A DNA stretch of 64,000 nt from Streptomyces cinnamoneus (GTDB lineage: Bacteria; Actinomycetota; Actinomycetes; Streptomycetales; Streptomycetaceae). The notes under the pieces are model-generated. The model was given only the letters and a program-made list of their open reading frames with translations, was not told where the DNA came from and searched no databases. Location of the stretch: contig NZ_PKFQ01000001.1 in the NCBI RefSeq assembly GCF_002939475.1, positions 806,001 through 870,000 of the forward strand. The letters are read 5' to 3'. Positions 44,701 through 54,700 of the stretch are shown piece after piece; within the stretch, counting starts at the first letter, position 1, and each line of letters begins with the position of its first letter. The position numbers were made by a program, and so were the translations under genes.

Positions 44701-47700
44701 GCGTCCTCCAGCGACAGCGCACCCGCGACACAGGCCGCAGCGATCTCACCCTGCGAATGACCCACCACAGCGGCCGGGTTGACGCCGTGCGAACGCCACA
44801 GCTCCGCCAGCGACACCATCACCGCGAAGAGCACCGGCTGAACGACATCGACGCGCTCAAGCGCCTCGGCGTCATCCAGGACGTCGAACAGCGACCAGTC
44901 GACGTAGGACGACAACGCCGTCGCGCACTCGCGCATCCGCTCAGCGAACACCGGTGAGGTCTCGATGAGTTCGGTGGCCATGCCGACCCACTGGGATCCC
45001 TGACCGGGGAACACGAACGCGACCTTGCCGCCCGCGCCGAGGCTGACACCGCTGATCACGTTCGGTGCGGCAGCACCGGTGGCGAGCGCCTTCAGGCCCT
45101 CCTGCAGCGTCTCCAGGTCACCGCCCAGGACCACCGCGCGGTGGTCCAGTGTCGCGCGAGAGGCTGCGAGCGAGAGGCTCACGTCCAGCGGCGACACCTC
45201 GGACCGCGCCGCCACGTGCTGCCGCAGGCGTTCCGCCTGGGCACGCAGAGCGTCGTCCGACTTCGCCGAGAGGAGCCAGGGAACGCACGCGGGAGCCGGT
45301 ACCGGCTCGGCGACGGGGGACTCTTCGGCGTCCGGGGCCTGCTCGATGATGACATGGGCGTTGGTGCCGCTCATGCCGAACGACGACACGCCCGCACGCC
45401 AGGGACGGTCCACCTCGGGCCACGCGGTGTTCTCCGTCAGCAGCTCCACCGAGCCGGCCGACCAGTCCACGTGCGAGGAGGGCGCGTCGATGTGGAGGCT
45501 CTGCGGGAGAAGTCCCTCGCGCAGGGCCATGACCATCTTGATGACACCGGCGACGCCGGCGGCGGCCTGGGTGTGCCCGATGTTGGACTTCACCGAACCC
45601 AGCCACAGCGGCCGACCCTCAGGCCGGTCCTGACCATAGGTCGCCAGCAGCGCCTGCGCCTCGATCGGGTCACCCAACGTCGTGCCCGTACCGTGCGCCT
45701 CCACCGCATCCACATCAGACGTCGTCAGACGCGCGTTGGCCAGCGCCTGCCGGATCACCCGCTGCTGCGACGGACCGTTCGGCGCCGTCAGACCATTCGA
45801 CGCACCATCCTGGTTGATCGCCGAACCACTGACCACCGCCAACACCTGGTGACCATTACGACGCGCATCCGACAGCCGCTCCACCAACAGCAGCCCGACA
45901 CCCTCACCCCAACCAGTACCGTCCGCAGCCTCCGCGAACGCCTTGCACCGCCCATCAGCGGACAACCCACGCTGACGACTGAACTCCACGAACGTACCCG
46001 GCGTCGACATCACCGTCACACCACCGGCCAACGCCATCGAGCACTCACCGTTGCGCAGCGACTGGATGGCCAGATGCAGGGCGACCAACGACGACGAGCA
46101 CGCCGTGTCCACCGTCAGCGCCGGACCCTCAAGACCGAACGCGTACGCAATACGACCCGACACGACACTGGCCGCGTTACCGGTGCCCAGGTGACCGTGC
46201 AGGCCCTCGTCGGTGCCGGACAGCAGCTCCAGGTAGTCCTGGCCGTTGCTGCCGACGAACACACCGGCCTGGCTGCCGCGCAGCGACGCCGGGTCGACGC
46301 CGGCCCGTTCGAAGGCCTCCCAGGCGGTCTCCAGCAGCAGACGCTGCTGCGGGTCCATCGCCACGGCCTCGCGCGGGGAGATGCCGAAGAAGGCGGAGTC
46401 GAAGCCGGCGGCGTCGTGGATGAAGCCGCCCTCGGAGGCGTAGGAGGTGTGGGGCCGGTCCGGGTCCGGGTCGAACAGGTTGGCCAGGTCCCAGCCGCGG
46501 TCCGTGGGGAACGCCGACATGGCGTCCCGGCCGGATGTGAGGAGCTGCCAGAACTCCTCCGGTGAACGCACGTCGCCGGGGAAGCGGCACGCCATGCCGA
46601 CGATCGCGATCGGCTCGTCGGAGACACCCGCCGCGACGACTGCCGAAGCGGCGGTGTCACCGGCGAGCTCTTCCGTCAGGTGCTCGGCCAGCACGAGGCA
46701 GCTGGGGTAGTCGAAGACCACCGTCGCCGGCAGGGCGAGGCCCGTCCCGGCCACGAGCTGGTTGCGGAACTCGAGGGCGGTCAGCGAGTCGAAGCCAAGC
46801 TCACGGAAGGCCCGCTCGACGTCCAGCGCACCCGGATCGGCGTAACCCAGCACCGCCGCCGCGTGCCCGCGCACCAGCTCCAGCAGCACGTCGAGCTGCT
46901 CCGCACGCGACCGCCCGGCCAGACGCACGGCGATCGCCGACTCCGCGGCAGGGGCGGCGGCCTGCTTGCGCAGGGCCTCCTGCACCTCGGGCAGGTCGCC
47001 GATCAGCGCGCTGCCGCGGGGGCCGGCGAAGCCGGGCGCGAACTGCGCCCAGTCGACGTCGACCACGGCGATCTCGGTCTCGTCACGGTCGAGAACCTGC
47101 TGAAGAGCGGTGATGGCGGAGTTCACCGGCAGGACGGGCATGCCGCCTCGACGGGCACGTTCGGCCACGTCGCCCGCGGCCGCCATGCCGTCTCCGGCCC
47201 ACGGGCCCCAGGCGATGGAGGTGGCCGGCAGGCCCTCCTGCCGCCGGACGACGGCCAACGCGTCCAGACCGGCGTTCGCAGCCGCGTAGTTGGCCTGACC
47301 CGGGCTACCCACCGTCCCCGCGAACGACGAGAACAACACGAACGCCGAAAGATCAAGCTCCCGCGTCGCCTCGTGCAACACCCACGCCGCATCCGTCTTC
47401 GCCCGCATCACCGACTCGACGCGCTCAACGGTCAAACCAGCCACCACACCGTCGTCCACCACTCCGGCGGCGTGGAACACGGCGGTCACCGGGTGTTCGG
47501 CCAGCAGGCTCGCCACGGCGTCGCGGTCGGCGACGTCGCAGGCGGCGACCGTGACGCGGGCACCGAGCTCCACGAGCTCGGCCTTCAACTCGGCAGCACC
47601 CGGGGCGTCCAGGCCCCGACGGCTGGTGAGCACGACATGCTCGGCGCCCTGACGCACGACCCAGCGGGCGACGTGGCCGCCGAGCGCGCCAGTGCCGCCG

Positions 47701-50700
47701 GTGATCAGGACCGTGCCGCCCGACGGGCTCCACGCCTCCCCCGCCACCGGTGTATCGGCGAGCGCAGCACGCATCAGACGACGACCGAACACCCCGGCCG
47801 CACGAACCGCTACCTGGTCCTCACCGGACCCGGCCAGCACACCCGCCAGCCGAGCCACAGCACGCTCGTCCAACTCCTCGGGAACGTCGACCAGACCGCC
47901 CCACCGCTCAGGGTGCTCTTGGCCGGCCACTCGGCCGAAGCCCCACACGGCAGCCGCGGCCGCGTCCCGCAGCACGTCACCCGCACCCGTGGACACCGCA
48001 CCCGACGTCACCAGCCACAGCGGCGCTTCCACACCCGCGTCGCCCAGAGCCTGGGTCACGTTCACGGAGGTCACCAGGTCGGCGGCGCACACGACGCCGT
48101 CCACGGGCCCCTCGGCGGCGATCCGCTCGGCGAGGGCCTGCCGGTCCCGGTCCTGCTCGGCCGGCTCCAGGAGGCGGATGCGGACGCCGTGGTCACGCAG
48201 GGCGGTGGCGACGCGGTGCCCGGTGGCGTTGTCCGCGATCACCAACCAGGTGCCCTCCGGCGTGAGAGCCGGTTCGGACACCGGAGTCCAGCGGGCGGTG
48301 TAGCGCCAGCTGTCGACGAGGGCGTGTTCACGCTGCTGCCTGCGCCAAGCCGAGAGCGCGGGCAGCACCTCGCTCAGCCGCTCGTCGCCGGAGAGGCGCA
48401 GGACGCCGGCCACCGATTCGAGGTCTTCGCTCTCCACGGCGGCCCAGAAGCGCGCGTCGGCGGCGTTCTCCTGGACGGTCCCCTCCTGCGCGGCCTCAAG
48501 CCAGTACCGCTCACGCTGGAAGGCGTACGTCGGCAGGTCGACCCGCCGGGCGCCTGCGAAGAACGCGGCCCAGTCGGGGGTCACCCCGGCGACGTGCAGC
48601 CGGCCGAGCGCGCTGACGAGCGCCTCGGGCTCGGGACGGTCCTTACGGAGGACGGGGATCAGCTGGGCCGAACCGGTCAGGGACTCCGGTGCCATGCCGG
48701 ACAGGACGGCGTCGGGGCCCAGTTCCAGGAAGACGGAGACGCCCTGCTGCTCAAGCCAGCGCACGCCTTCGCCGAAGCGAACCGCGCCACGGACGTGACG
48801 CACCCAGTAATCGGCAAAGGCGACGTCCTCGACCTGGCCGGTCAGGTTCGACACGACCGGGATGCGGGGCTGCCCGTACGAGAGCCCCTCGGCGACGCGG
48901 CGGAAGTCGTCCAGCATCGCGTCCATGTGCGGCGAGTGGAACGCATGGCTCACCCGGAGACGACGCGTCTTGTGACCGGCCTGAGCGAAGACCTCACCCA
49001 GCTCCGTCACCACGTCCTCGTCACCGGCGATGACGACGGACGACGGCCCGTTCACGGCGGCGATCGACACCTGGGCCTCACGGCCCTCAAGGTGCGCAGC
49101 CACAGTCGCCTCATCAGCCGCAACGGCCAGCATCGCGCCACCGGCAGGCAGCGCCTGCATCAGACGCCCACGAGCAGCGACCAGCGCCACAGCGTCGGCC
49201 AGCGACAGCACACCCGCCACATGGGCAGCGGCAAGCTCACCGATCGAGTGACCGGTCACGAAGTCAGGCCGAACGCCCCACGACTCGACGAGCCGATACA
49301 GCGCCACCTCAAGCGCGAACAGCCCAGGCTGAGTGAAACCGGTCTGATCCAGCAGCTCACCCTGCTCGAACATCACCTCACGCAGAGGCCGCTCCAGCAC
49401 CCCGTCGAACTCGGCACACACCGCGTCCAACGCCTCGGCGAACACCGGGAACGCCTCATACAACTCCCGTCCCATGCCCGCACGCTGCGAACCCTGACCC
49501 GAGAACAACACCGCCGACATACCTTCGGCGGCCGTGCCTCGCACCACGCTCGCCGCAGGCGCACCCTCCGCCACGGCAGTCAGTCCGCGCAGCAGTTCCT
49601 CGCGCTCGGCGCCCACGACCACCGCGCGGTGCTCCAGCACCGCCCGCGAGGTCGCCAGGGAGAAGCCCACGTCCACCGGAGAGGTCTGCTCGGCGCCTTC
49701 GGTGGCGAGGGCGTCGCGCAGCCGCGCGGCCTGGGCCTGGAGCGCGGCTTCGGACTTGCCGGAGAGGACCCACGGCAGCACCGCCGGAGCGGGCGCCGGC
49801 ACCGGTTGCGTCGCTTCGTCCTGCTCCTGCTCGGCCGTCGGGGCCTGTTCGAGGATGACGTGGGCGTTGGTGCCGCTCACGCCGAACGACGACACACCCG
49901 CGCGCCGCGGCCGCTCGGCCTCCGGCCAGGTGGTGTTCCGGGTCAGCAGCTCCACCGCGCCCGCCGACCAGTCCACGTGGGACGACGGCGTGTCGATGTG
50001 CAGGCTCCGCGGGAGGAGGCCCTCCTGCAGCGCCATGACCATCTTGATGATGCCCGCGACGCCGGCGGCGGCCTGCGTGTGCCCGATGTTCGACTTGATC
50101 GAGCCGAGCCACAGCGGACGGTCCTGGGGGCGGCCCTGGCCGTACGTCGCCAGCAGCGCCTCCGCCTCGATCGGGTCGCCGAGGGACGTTCCCGTGCCGT
50201 GCGCCTCCACCGCGTCCACGTCCGACGTGGACAGACGGGCGTTGGCCAGCGCCTGGCGGATGACGCGTTGCTGGGCGGTTCCGTTGGGGGCGGTGAGGCC
50301 GCTGCTCGCGCCGTCCTGGTTGACCGCGGTGCCGCGGACGACCGCGAGCACCGGGTGGCCGAGACGCTTGGCGTCGGACAGGCGCTCCACGAGCAGCAGG
50401 CCGACGCCCTCGCCCCACGCGGTACCGTCCGCGCCGTCCGCGAACGACTTGCACCGGCCGTCGGGCGACAGGCCGCGCTGGCGGCTGAACTCGACGAAGA
50501 CCCCGGGGGTCGACATGACGGTGACGCCGCCGGCCAGCGCCATCGAGCACTCGCGCTGCCGGAGCGCCTGGGCCGCGAGGTGCAGGGCGACGAGCGACGA
50601 CGAGCAGGCGGTGTCGATGGTCACCGCGGGGCCTTCGAGGCCGAAGGTGTAGGCGACGCGGCCGGACACCACCGCGGCGGCGGTGCCGGTGCCGAGGTAG

Positions 50701-51224
50701 CCCTCGACGCCTTCGGGGGCCTGCTGGAGGCCGTAGGCGTAGTCCTGGCCGTTGGTGCCCGCGAACACACCGATGTCCCGGCCTCGTACCGAGGTCGGGT
50801 CGATGCCGGCGCGCTCGAAGACTTCCCAGGTGGCTTCGAGCAGCAGGCGCTGCTGGGCGTCCATGGCCAGCGCCTCGCGCGGCGAGATGCCGAAGAAGGC
50901 GGGGTCGAAGCGGGCGGCGTCGTGGACGAAGCCGCCCTCGCGCACGTAGGCGGTACCGGGACGGTCGGGGTCGGGGTCGTAGAGCCGGCCGAGGTCCCAG
51001 CCGCGGTCGGCCGGGAACGCCGACATCGCGTCGGTGCCCTCGGCGACCATCCGCCACAGGCTCTCGGGCGAGTCGACGTCACCGGGGAACCGGCAGCTCA
51101 TCCCGACGATGGCGATCGGCTCCTGCTGCTCCGCCCGCACGTCGTGGAGCTGCTGACGTGCGTCGTGGAGGTCGGTGACGACCCGCTTGAGGTAGTCCCG
51201 GAGCTTCTGCTCGTTCGTCGTCAT
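32727..51224 (-). CDS. Gene C: tetramodular type I PKS (6165 aa), all modules KR-only
   Basis: Four modules, each KS-AT-KR-ACP, add a run of hydroxylated units. Rough positions: C1 KS 34, AT 565-909, ACP 1442-1512; C2 KS 1533, AT 2066-2412, ACP 2975-3042; C3 KS 3066, AT 3596-3932, ACP 4492-4559; C4 KS 4587, AT 5102-5445, ACP 6009-6079. AT types are malonyl, methylmalonyl, methylmalonyl, malonyl. KR types are B, B, A1, A1, judged by the VDD or LDD loop versus the AGVW tryptophan. Every KS has DTACSSSL and every ACP an intact Ser. The N-terminus [16 protein letters not shown] is a class 1a docking helix. The C-terminus ([17 protein letters not shown], then [14 protein letters not shown]) is the other docking class and matches only gene D here. 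The start at 51224 has only a weak AAGG 9 nt upstream. Gene D follows after 22 bp. Confidence 0.96.
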   Translation of the reverse strand: MTTNEQKLRDYLKRVVTDLHDARQQLHDVRAEQQEPIAIVGMSCRFPGDVDSPESLWRMVAEGTDAMSAFPADRGWDLGRLYDPDPDRPGTAYVREGGFVHDAARFDPAFFGISPREALAMDAQQRLLLEATWEVFERAGIDPTSVRGRDIGVFAGTNGQDYAYGLQQAPEGVEGYLGTGTAAAVVSGRVAYTFGLEGPAVTIDTACSSSLVALHLAAQALRQRECSMALAGGVTVMSTPGVFVEFSRQRGLSPDGRCKSFADGADGTAWGEGVGLLLVERLSDAKRLGHPVLAVVRGTAVNQDGASSGLTAPNGTAQQRVIRQALANARLSTSDVDAVEAHGTGTSLGDPIEAEALLATYGQGRPQDRPLWLGSIKSNIGHTQAAAGVAGIIKMVMALQEGLLPRSLHIDTPSSHVDWSAGAVELLTRNTTWPEAERPRRAGVSSFGVSGTNAHVILEQAPTAEQEQDEATQPVPAPAPAVLPWVLSGKSEAALQAQAARLRDALATEGAEQTSPVDVGFSLATSRAVLEHRAVVVGAEREELLRGLTAVAEGAPAASVVRGTAAEGMSAVLFSGQGSQRAGMGRELYEAFPVFAEALDAVCAEFDGVLERPLREVMFEQGELLDQTGFTQPGLFALEVALYRLVESWGVRPDFVTGHSIGELAAAHVAGVLSLADAVALVAARGRLMQALPAGGAMLAVAADEATVAAHLEGREAQVSIAAVNGPSSVVIAGDEDVVTELGEVFAQAGHKTRRLRVSHAFHSPHMDAMLDDFRRVAEGLSYGQPRIPVVSNLTGQVEDVAFADYWVRHVRGAVRFGEGVRWLEQQGVSVFLELGPDAVLSGMAPESLTGSAQLIPVLRKDRPEPEALVSALGRLHVAGVTPDWAAFFAGARRVDLPTYAFQRERYWLEAAQEGTVQENAADARFWAAVESEDLESVAGVLRLSGDERLSEVLPALSAWRRQQREHALVDSWRYTARWTPVSEPALTPEGTWLVIADNATGHRVATALRDHGVRIRLLEPAEQDRDRQALAERIAAEGPVDGVVCAADLVTSVNVTQALGDAGVEAPLWLVTSGAVSTGAGDVLRDAAAAAVWGFGRVAGQEHPERWGGLVDVPEELDERAVARLAGVLAGSGEDQVAVRAAGVFGRRLMRAALADTPVAGEAWSPSGGTVLITGGTGALGGHVARWVVRQGAEHVVLTSRRGLDAPGAAELKAELVELGARVTVAACDVADRDAVASLLAEHPVTAVFHAAGVVDDGVVAGLTVERVESVMRAKTDAAWVLHEATRELDLSAFVLFSSFAGTVGSPGQANYAAANAGLDALAVVRRQEGLPATSIAWGPWAGDGMAAAGDVAERARRGGMPVLPVNSAITALQQVLDRDETEIAVVDVDWAQFAPGFAGPRGSALIGDLPEVQEALRKQAAAPAAESAIAVRLAGRSRAEQLDVLLELVRGHAAAVLGYADPGALDVERAFRELGFDSLTALEFRNQLVAGTGLALPATVVFDYPSCLVLAEHLTEELAGDTAASAVVAAGVSDEPIAIVGMACRFPGDVRSPEEFWQLLTSGRDAMSAFPTDRGWDLANLFDPDPDRPHTSYASEGGFIHDAAGFDSAFFGISPREAVAMDPQQRLLLETAWEAFERAGVDPASLRGSQAGVFVGSNGQDYLELLSGTDEGLHGHLGTGNAASVVSGRIAYAFGLEGPALTVDTACSSSLVALHLAIQSLRNGECSMALAGGVTVMSTPGTFVEFSRQRGLSADGRCKAFAEAADGTGWGEGVGLLLVERLSDARRNGHQVLAVVSGSAINQDGASNGLTAPNGPSQQRVIRQALANARLTTSDVDAVEAHGTGTTLGDPIEAQALLATYGQDRPEGRPLWLGSVKSNIGHTQAAAGVAGVIKMVMALREGLLPQSLHIDAPSSHVDWSAGSVELLTENTAWPEVDRPWRAGVSSFGMSGTNAHVIIEQAPDAEESPVAEPVPAPACVPWLLSAKSDDALRAQAERLRQHVAARSEVSPLDVSLSLAASRATLDHRAVVLGGDLETLQEGLKALATGAAAPNVISGVSLGAGGKVAFVFPGQGSQWVGMATELIETSPVFAERMRECATALSSYVDWSLFDVLDDAEALERVDVVQPVLFAVMVSLAELWRSHGVNPAAVVGHSQGEIAAACVAGALSLEDAAKVVALRSKAILALSGLGGMVSVALPVEQVRERLTDGLSIAAVNGPKSVVVSGDVAALDALLAACEADEVRARRIPVDYASHSAHVEAIREELFTSLAGIAPRTAEVPFFSTVTADWCDTTGLDAEYWYTNLRQTVRFDEATRALAEQGYRFFVEASAHPVLTLGVQETVDATGTDAVVLGSLRRDDGGLDRFLTSLAEGHVQGLPADWQPLLSGGRVVDLPTYAFQHKHYWPAPVQREDDRIAALSTDPAEARFWAAVEEEDLAGLADTLQVDGDQPLSSLMPKLSAWRRANRERSTLDSWRYRVTWKRVTEPAAPVVSGTWLALLPEALTEDATVTGSLDALERSGVRVVRRTVDPRGLDRAAAGDLLRDAADVTGVWSLLALDEQPHATHPAVPAGTAATLLVLQALGDLGIDVPVWCATRGAVATGHDDTVTHPLQALVWGMGRIAGLEAPLRWGGLVDLPATADERAFDRLGRVLTADAGEDQLALRATGVFGRRLERAPLGDEPAAQPWSPRGTVLVTGGTGALGGHMARWLAAEGAEHLLLTSRRGADAPGAEQLVADITALGARVTLAACDVSDRDALAALLAEHPVDAVVHTAAVLDDTVLDLLGMEQVDQVLRVKVQAALHLHELTRDRDLSAFVLFSSLSGTLGASGQGNYAPGNAFLDALAQHRRAQGLAATSVAWGPWAEGGMADGGVGEVARRHGVPEMAPDSAIAVLRQALDHDETFLTVADIDWQRFFTAFTAIRPTRIFDEIADVRRIVAATGPATDAPEADDSPTGLARRLSGLPRAEQDALLLDLVRAHVAVVLGYSADETADERRPFRDLGFDSVTAVQLRNRLNSVTGLKLPATLVFDHPTPTALVEHLRTEIVGSTPQALAPVTVAQEDEPIAIVAMSCRFPGDVRSPEDLWRMLVDERDAVTGLPTDRGWDLDGLYDPDPDHPGTSYTTSGSFLHDAAQFDPVLFGISPREALAMDPQQRLVLESAWELFERAGIDPTSLRGTPAGVFVGSFTQGYGAVVEKMPEGVEGYFVTGDAASVMSGRIAYTFGLEGPALTVDTACSSSLVALHLAMQALRKGECSLALAGGVTVMATPATFSEFSRQRGLAVDGRCKPFAEAADGFGQGEGVGMLLVERLSDARRNGHQVLAVVRGSAVNQDGASNGLTAPNGPSQQRVIRQALADARLTPSDVDAVEAHGTGTTLGDPIEAQAILATYGQDRPQDRPVWLGSVKSNIGHAQAAAGVAGVIKMVLAMQYGLLPRSLHLDAPSSRVEWSAGAVELLTGATPWPENDRPRRAGVSSFGFSGTNAHVVLEQAPEQPAPEPAEADGEGDRPVPLLLSAQTGAALRAQARRLHAHLTQRPELAPTDIGWSLLSTRAVLDHRAAVVGTDRATLLAGLDALAEGRTDATVAEGVLGAGRGKVAFVFPGQGSQWVGMAAELIETSPVFAERMRECAAALSSYVDWSLFDVLDDAEALERVDVVQPVLFAVMVSLAELWRSYGVKPAAVVGHSQGEIAAACVAGALSLDDAAKVVALRSKAILALSGLGGMVSVGLPVEQVRERLTGGLSIAAVNGPRSVVVSGDVAELDALLAACEADEVRARRIPVDYASHSAHVEAIRDELLTVLVGLAPRAAEVPFFSTVTADWFDTIGLDAEYWYTNLRETVRFEEATTALVEQGHQVFVETSAHPVLTLGVRETLDALDSAGIALGTLRRDEGGLNRFFLSLGEAHTHGVRVDWSGVFTGARQVDLPTYAFDHQRFWLTADKADHAGTAAATDPLDADFWAAVERGDVTALAETLDVVEQESLSAVLPLLSSWRRRRVEQSRVDEWRYTVSWKPLSLDSTVLSGRWLVVSAGGDVVSEVLERAGAEVVRLAVDAAEVSRPVLAERLAGVEVDGVVSLLGLDDTADGEVVSPGLAASIALVQALDDAAVSAPLWVLTRGAVSVGRSDRLANVTQAQLWGFGRVVGLEHPERWGGLVDLPEGLDERAAGRLVALLAGGAGDEDQIALRSSGVFGRRLVRSPLGDAAPVRAWSPRGTVLITGGTGALGGHVARWAAGKGAEHLVLTSRRGLEAPGAAELVAELTELGARVTVAACDVADREAVAELLAEHTVNAVVHAAGTVHNGTIATLTPEDTAAVLGPKVAGVRNLDELLGGTELDAFVLFSSNAGVWGSGGQSTYAAANAYLDALAEDRRARGLTATSVAWGAWGGSGLATEAAAEEQLRRRGVLAMAPELAMSALVQAVEHDETFVAVADVDWARFVPGFTAARPRPLISDIPEVSQALAAAGPAETPADGASELVRTLTAASETERTRILLQLVRTEAAAVLGFPDAEAIERTKAFRELGFDSLTAVQMRDGLSSRTGVKLPTTVVFDHPTAAALAEYLRDELLGATAAPAAPVTGPVGVADPAEPIAIVGMACRYPGDVRSPEDLWRLVDSSGDAISVFPTDRGWNVEAGFTPAGGFVYDAGEFDAAFFGISPREALAMDPQQRLLLETAWELFERAGIDPTSLRGSQTGVFAGASSQGYGAGLSSEAAEGYLTTGDAGSVASGRISYVFGLEGPAVTVDTACSSSLVALHLAAQSLRNGECSMAVAGGVAVMSTPGAFQEFSRQGGLAGDGRCKPFAEAADGTGWGEGVGLLLVERLSDAIRNGHEVLAVVKGSAVNQDGASNGLTAPNGPSQQRVIRQALANAGLSASEVDVVEAHGTGTTLGDPIEAQALLATYGQERAEDRPLLLGSVKSNIGHTQAASGAAGIIKMVMAMQNGMVPESLHVDRPSTHVDWTAGAVELVTENTAWPETDRPRRAGVSSFGVSGTNAHIILEQPPATTPATITPAPEGAVAPWLLSAKSEAALKAQAERLLAELTDDASPVDVGYSLATTRAALDHRAVVVGLNREDLLAGLTAVAEGASGAGVVRGVTRDAGLTAVLFSGQGSQRAGMGRELYETFPVFAEALDAVCAEFDRVLERPLREVMFEQGEALDQTGFTQPGLFALEVALYRLVESWGVRPDFVTGHSIGELAAAHVAGVLSLADAVALVAARGRLMQALPTGGAMLAVGADEATVAAQLEGREAQVSIAAVNGPSSVVIAGDEDVVTELGETFAQAGHKTRRLRVSHAFHSPHMDAMLEDFCLVAEGLSYEQPSIPVVSNLTGQVEDVASADYWVRHVRGAVRFGEGVRWLEDQGVSVFLELGPDGVLSGMAQESVTGEPALVAALRKDRSEPEALVTALGRLHVAGVDLDWGTFFTGARRVDLPTYAFQHQRYWLEPAAPAVAGEAGAADAEFWSAVEQLDADTLAGTLEVDGDALRAVLPALSTWRGKQREQSTVDKWRYAVSWERVTEPAAAALAGTWLLVTSTAVTDEAWQTAAAEALAERGAEVVRLDLDEAGLDRAALAERLRAVETRTPLVGVLSLLGLDERAHARHEVLPLGAAGTAVLTQALGDAGVGAPLWLATRGAVSVGAADRTGGGTTPAQAQVWGLGRVIGLEHPERWGGLVDLPGTVDDRAKARLAAVLAGFDEEDQVALRSSGVHVRRLVRSPLPTAVAAGGWKPAGTVLVTGGTGALGAHVARWLLVSGADHVVLTSRRGLEAPGAAELEAELVALGGGRVTIAACDVADRDAVEALAKRLEAEDSPVRAVVHAAGIGQDTSIDETGLDDFARILTAKVAGAVNLDSVFADADLDAFVLFSSIAGVWGSGVQGAYAAGNAFLDALAERRRARGLTATSLAWGPWAEGGLADGEAGEQLARRGLRALAPSLAISALHSSLERDETFVVVADVDWERFVPAYTARRRRPLLDGVPDVRQLLAAEQEEPTDGSDGSQDLRDRLGGLSAAERERSLRELVRTTVAEVLSYRDKTEVDTDKSFLELGFDSLTSVELRTQLNRATALRLPATVVFDYPTPAALAAHLAATLFAAADDTAGEPGEEEIRRALAAVPISRFREAGLLPALLRLADTAEAGPDAPTDDETSELDSMDIENLIEIALDGSDS
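32980..37468 (-). other. Module C4: KS-AT(malonyl)-KR(A1)-ACP, last module of gene C
   Basis: KS 37465-36215 with a shortened N-terminal insert ([13 protein letters not shown]) and [11 protein letters not shown] 35922-34890, malonyl type. KR has [19 protein letters not shown], type A1, nucleotide motif GGTGALGA near 34025. [13 protein letters not shown] near 33085. Predicted unit: unbranched, A-type hydroxyl. The KR sequence differs from the C3, D3 and E2 family. Confidence 0.91.
36358..36617. repeat. KS repeat, C4 copy (pairs with 16254-16513)
   Basis: Partner of the D4 KS block. Confidence 0.75.
38332..39346. repeat. A1-type KR repeat, C3 copy (pairs with 18246-19267)
   Basis: Partner of the D3 KR. 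The intervening divergent segment lies in the structural half of the KR. Confidence 0.75.
39661..40309. repeat. Methylmalonyl AT repeat, C3 copy (pairs with 19575-20223)
   Basis: Partner of the D3 copy. The identity ends near the N-terminus of the AT. Confidence 0.8.
42095..46630 (-). other. Module C2: KS-AT(methylmalonyl)-KR(B)-ACP
   Basis: KS 46628-45345, AT 45030-43990 with GHSQGE and YASH. KR motif near 43105-43145 with a full LDD loop (AAVLDD) and [21 protein letters not shown] near 42190. Predicted unit: alpha-methyl, B-type hydroxyl. The C-terminal two-thirds of the KS is nearly identical at DNA level to the D2 KS, while the KR-ACP is not close to any other module here. Confidence 0.92.
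45331..46181. repeat. Long internal repeat, C2 KS copy (pairs with 26814-27664)
   Basis: Partner of the D2 KS copy. Identity stops at 46182, just where the N-terminal KS sequence becomes module-specific. Confidence 0.85.
46680..51128 (-). other. Module C1: KS-AT(malonyl)-KR(B)-ACP
   Basis: KS 51125-49845 (IDTACSSSL; unusually AMDAQQR where the other modules have AMDPQQR). AT 49530-48500 with GHSIGE and [11 protein letters not shown] motif near 47680-47715, AGVVDD loop, FSSFAG and [22 protein letters not shown] near 46790. Predicted unit: unbranched, beta-hydroxyl of B type. Its AT and KR-ACP match D1 in blocks. Confidence 0.92.
48908..49515. repeat. Malonyl AT repeat, C1 copy (pairs with 30403-31010)
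   Basis: Partner of the D1 copy. Divergence resumes in the KS-AT linker upstream of the AT. Confidence 0.8.
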
Positions 51225-51233
51225 TCGGCGCCG

Positions 51234-51237
51234 CCTT
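51234..51237 (-). promoter_or_regulatory. Weak ribosome binding site of gene C
   Basis: AAGG on the minus strand, 9 nt before the ATG at 51224. The start is chosen mainly because it begins a standard docking helix. Confidence 0.4.
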
Positions 51238-51359
51238 GGAGAAAGAGAGCACAGGTATCCGGCGAGGGTTCGGGCCGCCGGTGGAAGCCCGGGAGGAGGC
51301 CGCGGGTCGGCCGGCGCCGGAGCCGGCCGTACGCCGTCGCGGCCTCCCTGAAAGGGGCC

Positions 51360-51411
51360 GCGGCGGGGCCGTCAAGGACGTCGAATTCGGCGTGCTTGAC
51401 GGCCCCGCCGC
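51360..51411. repeat. Perfect 17-bp inverted repeat, 18-nt spacer
   Basis: GCGGCGGGGCCGTCAAG (51360-51376) is matched exactly by CTTGACGGCCCCGCCGC (51395-51411). It lies about 136 nt upstream of the gene C start. It could be a strong hairpin (a factor-independent terminator without a U-tract) or a dyad operator. Each arm contains TTGACG, a -35-like hexamer, reading outward on opposite strands. The plus-strand copy is followed after 16 nt by CACAAT. Confidence 0.7.
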
Positions 51412-51463
51412 CCGGTGCACAATGGCGAGCTGCGTGCTTTCATCACCTGCCACCCCCCAGGCC

Positions 51464-51500
51464 CCGTGGTCAATGGACCGCTTTTCCGGCCCGACCACGG
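51464..51500. repeat. 8-bp inverted repeat CCGTGGTC / GACCACGG
   Basis: Exact arms at 51464-51471 and 51493-51500, separated by 21 nt. Two DNA turns between arm centres would suit a dimeric regulator, but a repeat this short can arise by chance in GC-rich DNA. Confidence 0.35.
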
Positions 51501-51627
51501 CAATCGCGTTCCGTAAGTCCCGCGGTTGCCGCGAGCAGGTGCTTCACGTGGTCGCACTCAGAGCCCAAGCTCAGGCCCTAATTGGGGAGCGTATTGATCG
51601 TCCCAATTGCCGGACAACCCCTAGTCC

Positions 51628-51650
51628 CCCGTAGCGAAGCCCCCTACGGG
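51628..51650 (-). terminator. Candidate hairpin terminator after gene B
   Basis: CCCGTAG (51628-51634) pairs with CTACGGG (51644-51650) around a 9-nt loop, about 50 nt past the gene B stop. There is no U-tract, which is common among actinomycete terminators. Weak evidence. Confidence 0.3.
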
Positions 51651-51700
51651 CCGGATGCGATTACCCCTGCAATTCAACGCCGGGGTGCCACGGTTTTCCT

Positions 51701-54700
51701 TTATTCCAGGGTGCCGAGGCCGTTGTCGATGATGTCGAACAGGTCGTCGTCGCTGACGTCGGCGAGCTGGTCGGCGAGGGCCGAGCGGCCCGCACCGCCG
51801 CCACTGCCGTCCCCGAACTTGGCCAGGAGCTCCTGCAGCCGCGCGGTGACGGCGTCGCGTTCCTGCTCGTCGAGGACACCGCCCGCGAGCGAGGCCTCGA
51901 TGCGGTCGAGGTCGCCGTGGACGGTGGCCTGGGAGCCTTCCGGCCGTTGGTCGCGCAGCAGTTGCTCACCGAGGAATCCGGCCATCTCCCCGGCGGACGG
52001 GTGGTCGAACATGACCGTGACGGGCAGGGTCAGTCCGGCAGCCGCCCCCAGCCTGTTGCGCAGCTCGACCGCGGTCAGCGAGTTCAGCCCCAGTTCCAGG
52101 AAGCCCCGGTGCGCCTCGACCTCGTTCTTGTCCGCGAAGCCGAGGACCGCCGCGGCGGTGGCCCGGACCAGGTCCAACAGGATGTGCCGCCGCTCGCCCT
52201 CGTGGGCCGCGGCGAGCCGCGACCGCAGGTCGGCGCCGGAGGGCTGCTCCGTCGCGGCCGGTGCGGCTGCTCGCCGCACCGGTACGCGGACCAGGCCGCG
52301 CAGCAGGTCGGGCACCTCCTCGTCCGGCCCGACGGCACGCAGCGCCGCCAGGTCGAGCCTGGCCGGCACGAGCACCGGCTCGGCGCCCGCGACGGTCGCC
52401 GCGTCGAACAGCGCCATGCCCTGCGCCGCGGAGATCGGTACGACTCCCGCGCGGCGCATGCGACGCCGGTCGCCGTCGGTGAGGCCCCCGGCCATCCCGG
52501 CCGACAGGTCCCACAGGCCCCACGCCAGTGACTGGGCGGGCAGGCCCTGGGCGCGGCGGTACTGGGCGAAGGAGTCGAGGAAGGTGTTGGCCGCGGTGTA
52601 GTTGCCCTGCCCGGCGCTGCCGAGCAGCCCCGCGGCCGCGGAGAACGTCACGAAGGCGGTGAGATCCGCGTCACGGGTCAGCTCGTGGAGGTGGACCGCG
52701 CCGTCGACCTTGGGGCGCAGTGCCTCGGCGAGCCGCTCCGGGGTGAGCGAGGAGACGACGCCGTCGGCGAGGAGGCCGGCGGTGTGCACCACCGCGGTCA
52801 GCGGGTGCTCGTCCGGCACGGCGCCGAGCACGTCGGCCAGCGCCGAGCGGTCGGCCACGTCGCAGGCCGCCACGGTGACGTCCGCGCCCAGCCCGGTCAG
52901 TTCCTCGCACAGCTTGGACGCGCCGTCGGCGTCGGAGCCCCGCCGGCTGACGAGCAGCAGGTGCCGCACGCCGTGCTCGGTGACGAGGTGGCGTGCCACC
53001 ACGGCGCCGATGCCGCCGGTGCCGCCGGTGACGAGGACGGTGCCCTCCGGGCGGAGACCGAGGCGTTCGCCGGCCGCGGGCTGAACGGCCCGGGCCAGCC
53101 TCGGCAGCAGCAGCCGGCCGGCGCGCAGTGCCGCCTGCGGTTCGCCGGAGAGGACCGCCGCGGGCACCGCCCGCAGCGAGTCCTGTGCCGCGTCGACGTC
53201 GACGAGCGTGAACCGGCCCGGGTTCTCGACCTGAGCCGACCGGACCAGCCCCCACACGACAGCGCTCGCGGGGTCGTGGACCTCGTCGTCCGCACCGGCG
53301 GCGACGGCTCCACGGGTCAGCAGCACCAGCTGGGTGCCGACGTACCGGTCGTCGGCCGTCCACTCCTGAAGGGCGGCCAGAGTCCGCCGTGCCACGCCGT
53401 GCGCGGCGGCGGCCAGGTCACCGGAGGAGGAACCGGAGAGGTCGAGCACCACGGCTTCCGGCAGGCTCTCACCGCTCGCCAGGGCGGCGAGGTCGGGCAC
53501 GACGTCGGCCTCGAAGCCCCCCGCACGCAGGTGGCCGGCGATGCCGAGCGGGTCCGCGCCGAGCACGGCCCACCGGCCGGAAGGCACGGCCGCCGGCGAC
53601 GGCGCGCCCGCCCAGTCGATCCGGAACAGCGAGTCGTGGTGGGCGGTGCGGCCGACCAGCTTCCCGGCGGGCACCGGGCGGAACGCCAGCGACGCGACGG
53701 ACGCGACGGCGCCGTCCGCGGTGTCCCTCAGCTCGACCGAGACGGCGTCGCCGGGGGCCCGGGTCAGCCGGGCCCGCAGCGCGGTGGCGCCGACGGCCCG
53801 CACGGACACGCCCGTCCAGGCGAACGGCATCCGTACGAGACCCTCGCCCTCGGCGTCCTCGCCGGCGTCGACGAGGGTGCCGACGTGCACGGCGCGCAGC
53901 ACGCCTTCGAGCAAGGCCGGGTGCAGGGCGAACTGCCGGGCCGCGGCCGTCTCGTCCTCGTCGAGGGCGACCTCGGCGTAGAGCTCGTCCCCGTACCGCC
54001 AGACGGACGTCGACAGCGGGTAGGCGGGCAGGTCGCCGAGCTTCTCGGCGAGCAGCCCGGCATCCACGGGCTCGGCTCCTTCGGGCAGCCACGACCACGG
54101 CGTGGCGTGGTCCTGCCGGCCGGCGCCGGTGAGCGCGGGGATGACGGTGCCGGACGCGTGCCGCGTCCACTCCTGCCCGTCGGCCCGTGCGTGGACGGCC
54201 AGTGGCCGGGCTCCGGACTCGTCGGGGGCGCCGACGGTGAGCTGGAGTTGCAGGGTGACGTCCCCGGAGAGCACCAGCGGCGCTTCGAGCGTCAGCTCCT
54301 CGACCCGGTCACAGCCGGCCTGGTCGGCGGCCCGTACGGCCAGGTCGAGCAGTGCGGTCGCCGGAACGAGCACCGTGTCGGCGTCGCCGTCGCCGGCGAG
54401 CCACGGCTGCTCGGCGAGCGAGAGCCGCCCGCTGAACAGATAGCCGTCCTCACCGGCCAGCGGCACGACGGTGGCGAGCAGCGGATGACCGACCTGCTCG
54501 AATCCGAGGTCTGCACCCGCCGACTGCTGCTTCGGGGCGCCCTGGAGCCAGTAGCGCTGGTGCTGGAAGGCGTAGGTCGGCAGGTCGACGGTCCTGGCAC
54601 CCGGGAAGAGGGTGCCCCAGTCGGGGGTGACCCCGGCGACGTGGAGCCGGCCGAGCGCGGCGACCAGGGCCTCCGGCTCGGGACGGTCCTTGCGGAGGGC

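Larger units (their letters stand above)
51225..51700. promoter_or_regulatory. 476-bp intergenic region between genes B and C
   Basis: This is the only non-coding stretch over 60 bp. It has a less GC-rich part next to the gene B stop (about 51560-51700) and a very GC-rich part next to the gene C start. I see no credible gene in it. It holds a 17-bp perfect inverted repeat, an 8-bp inverted repeat and a small hairpin. It probably ends the A-B transcript and holds a promoter for C-D-E, but no convincing -35/-10 pair is visible on the minus strand. Confidence 0.5.

Noticed and set aside
51560..51610. AT-rich stretch with CCCTAATTGGGG and CCCAATTG as a regulator binding site
   Set aside because: The half-sites run CCC to GGG, opposite to the PAS-LuxR consensus I recall, and no second copy exists to support a motif.
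51236..51634. Small open frame on the plus strand in the B/C gap
   Set aside because: No ribosome site, no recognisable domain, and it crosses the perfect 17-bp inverted repeat. Its composition looks non-coding.
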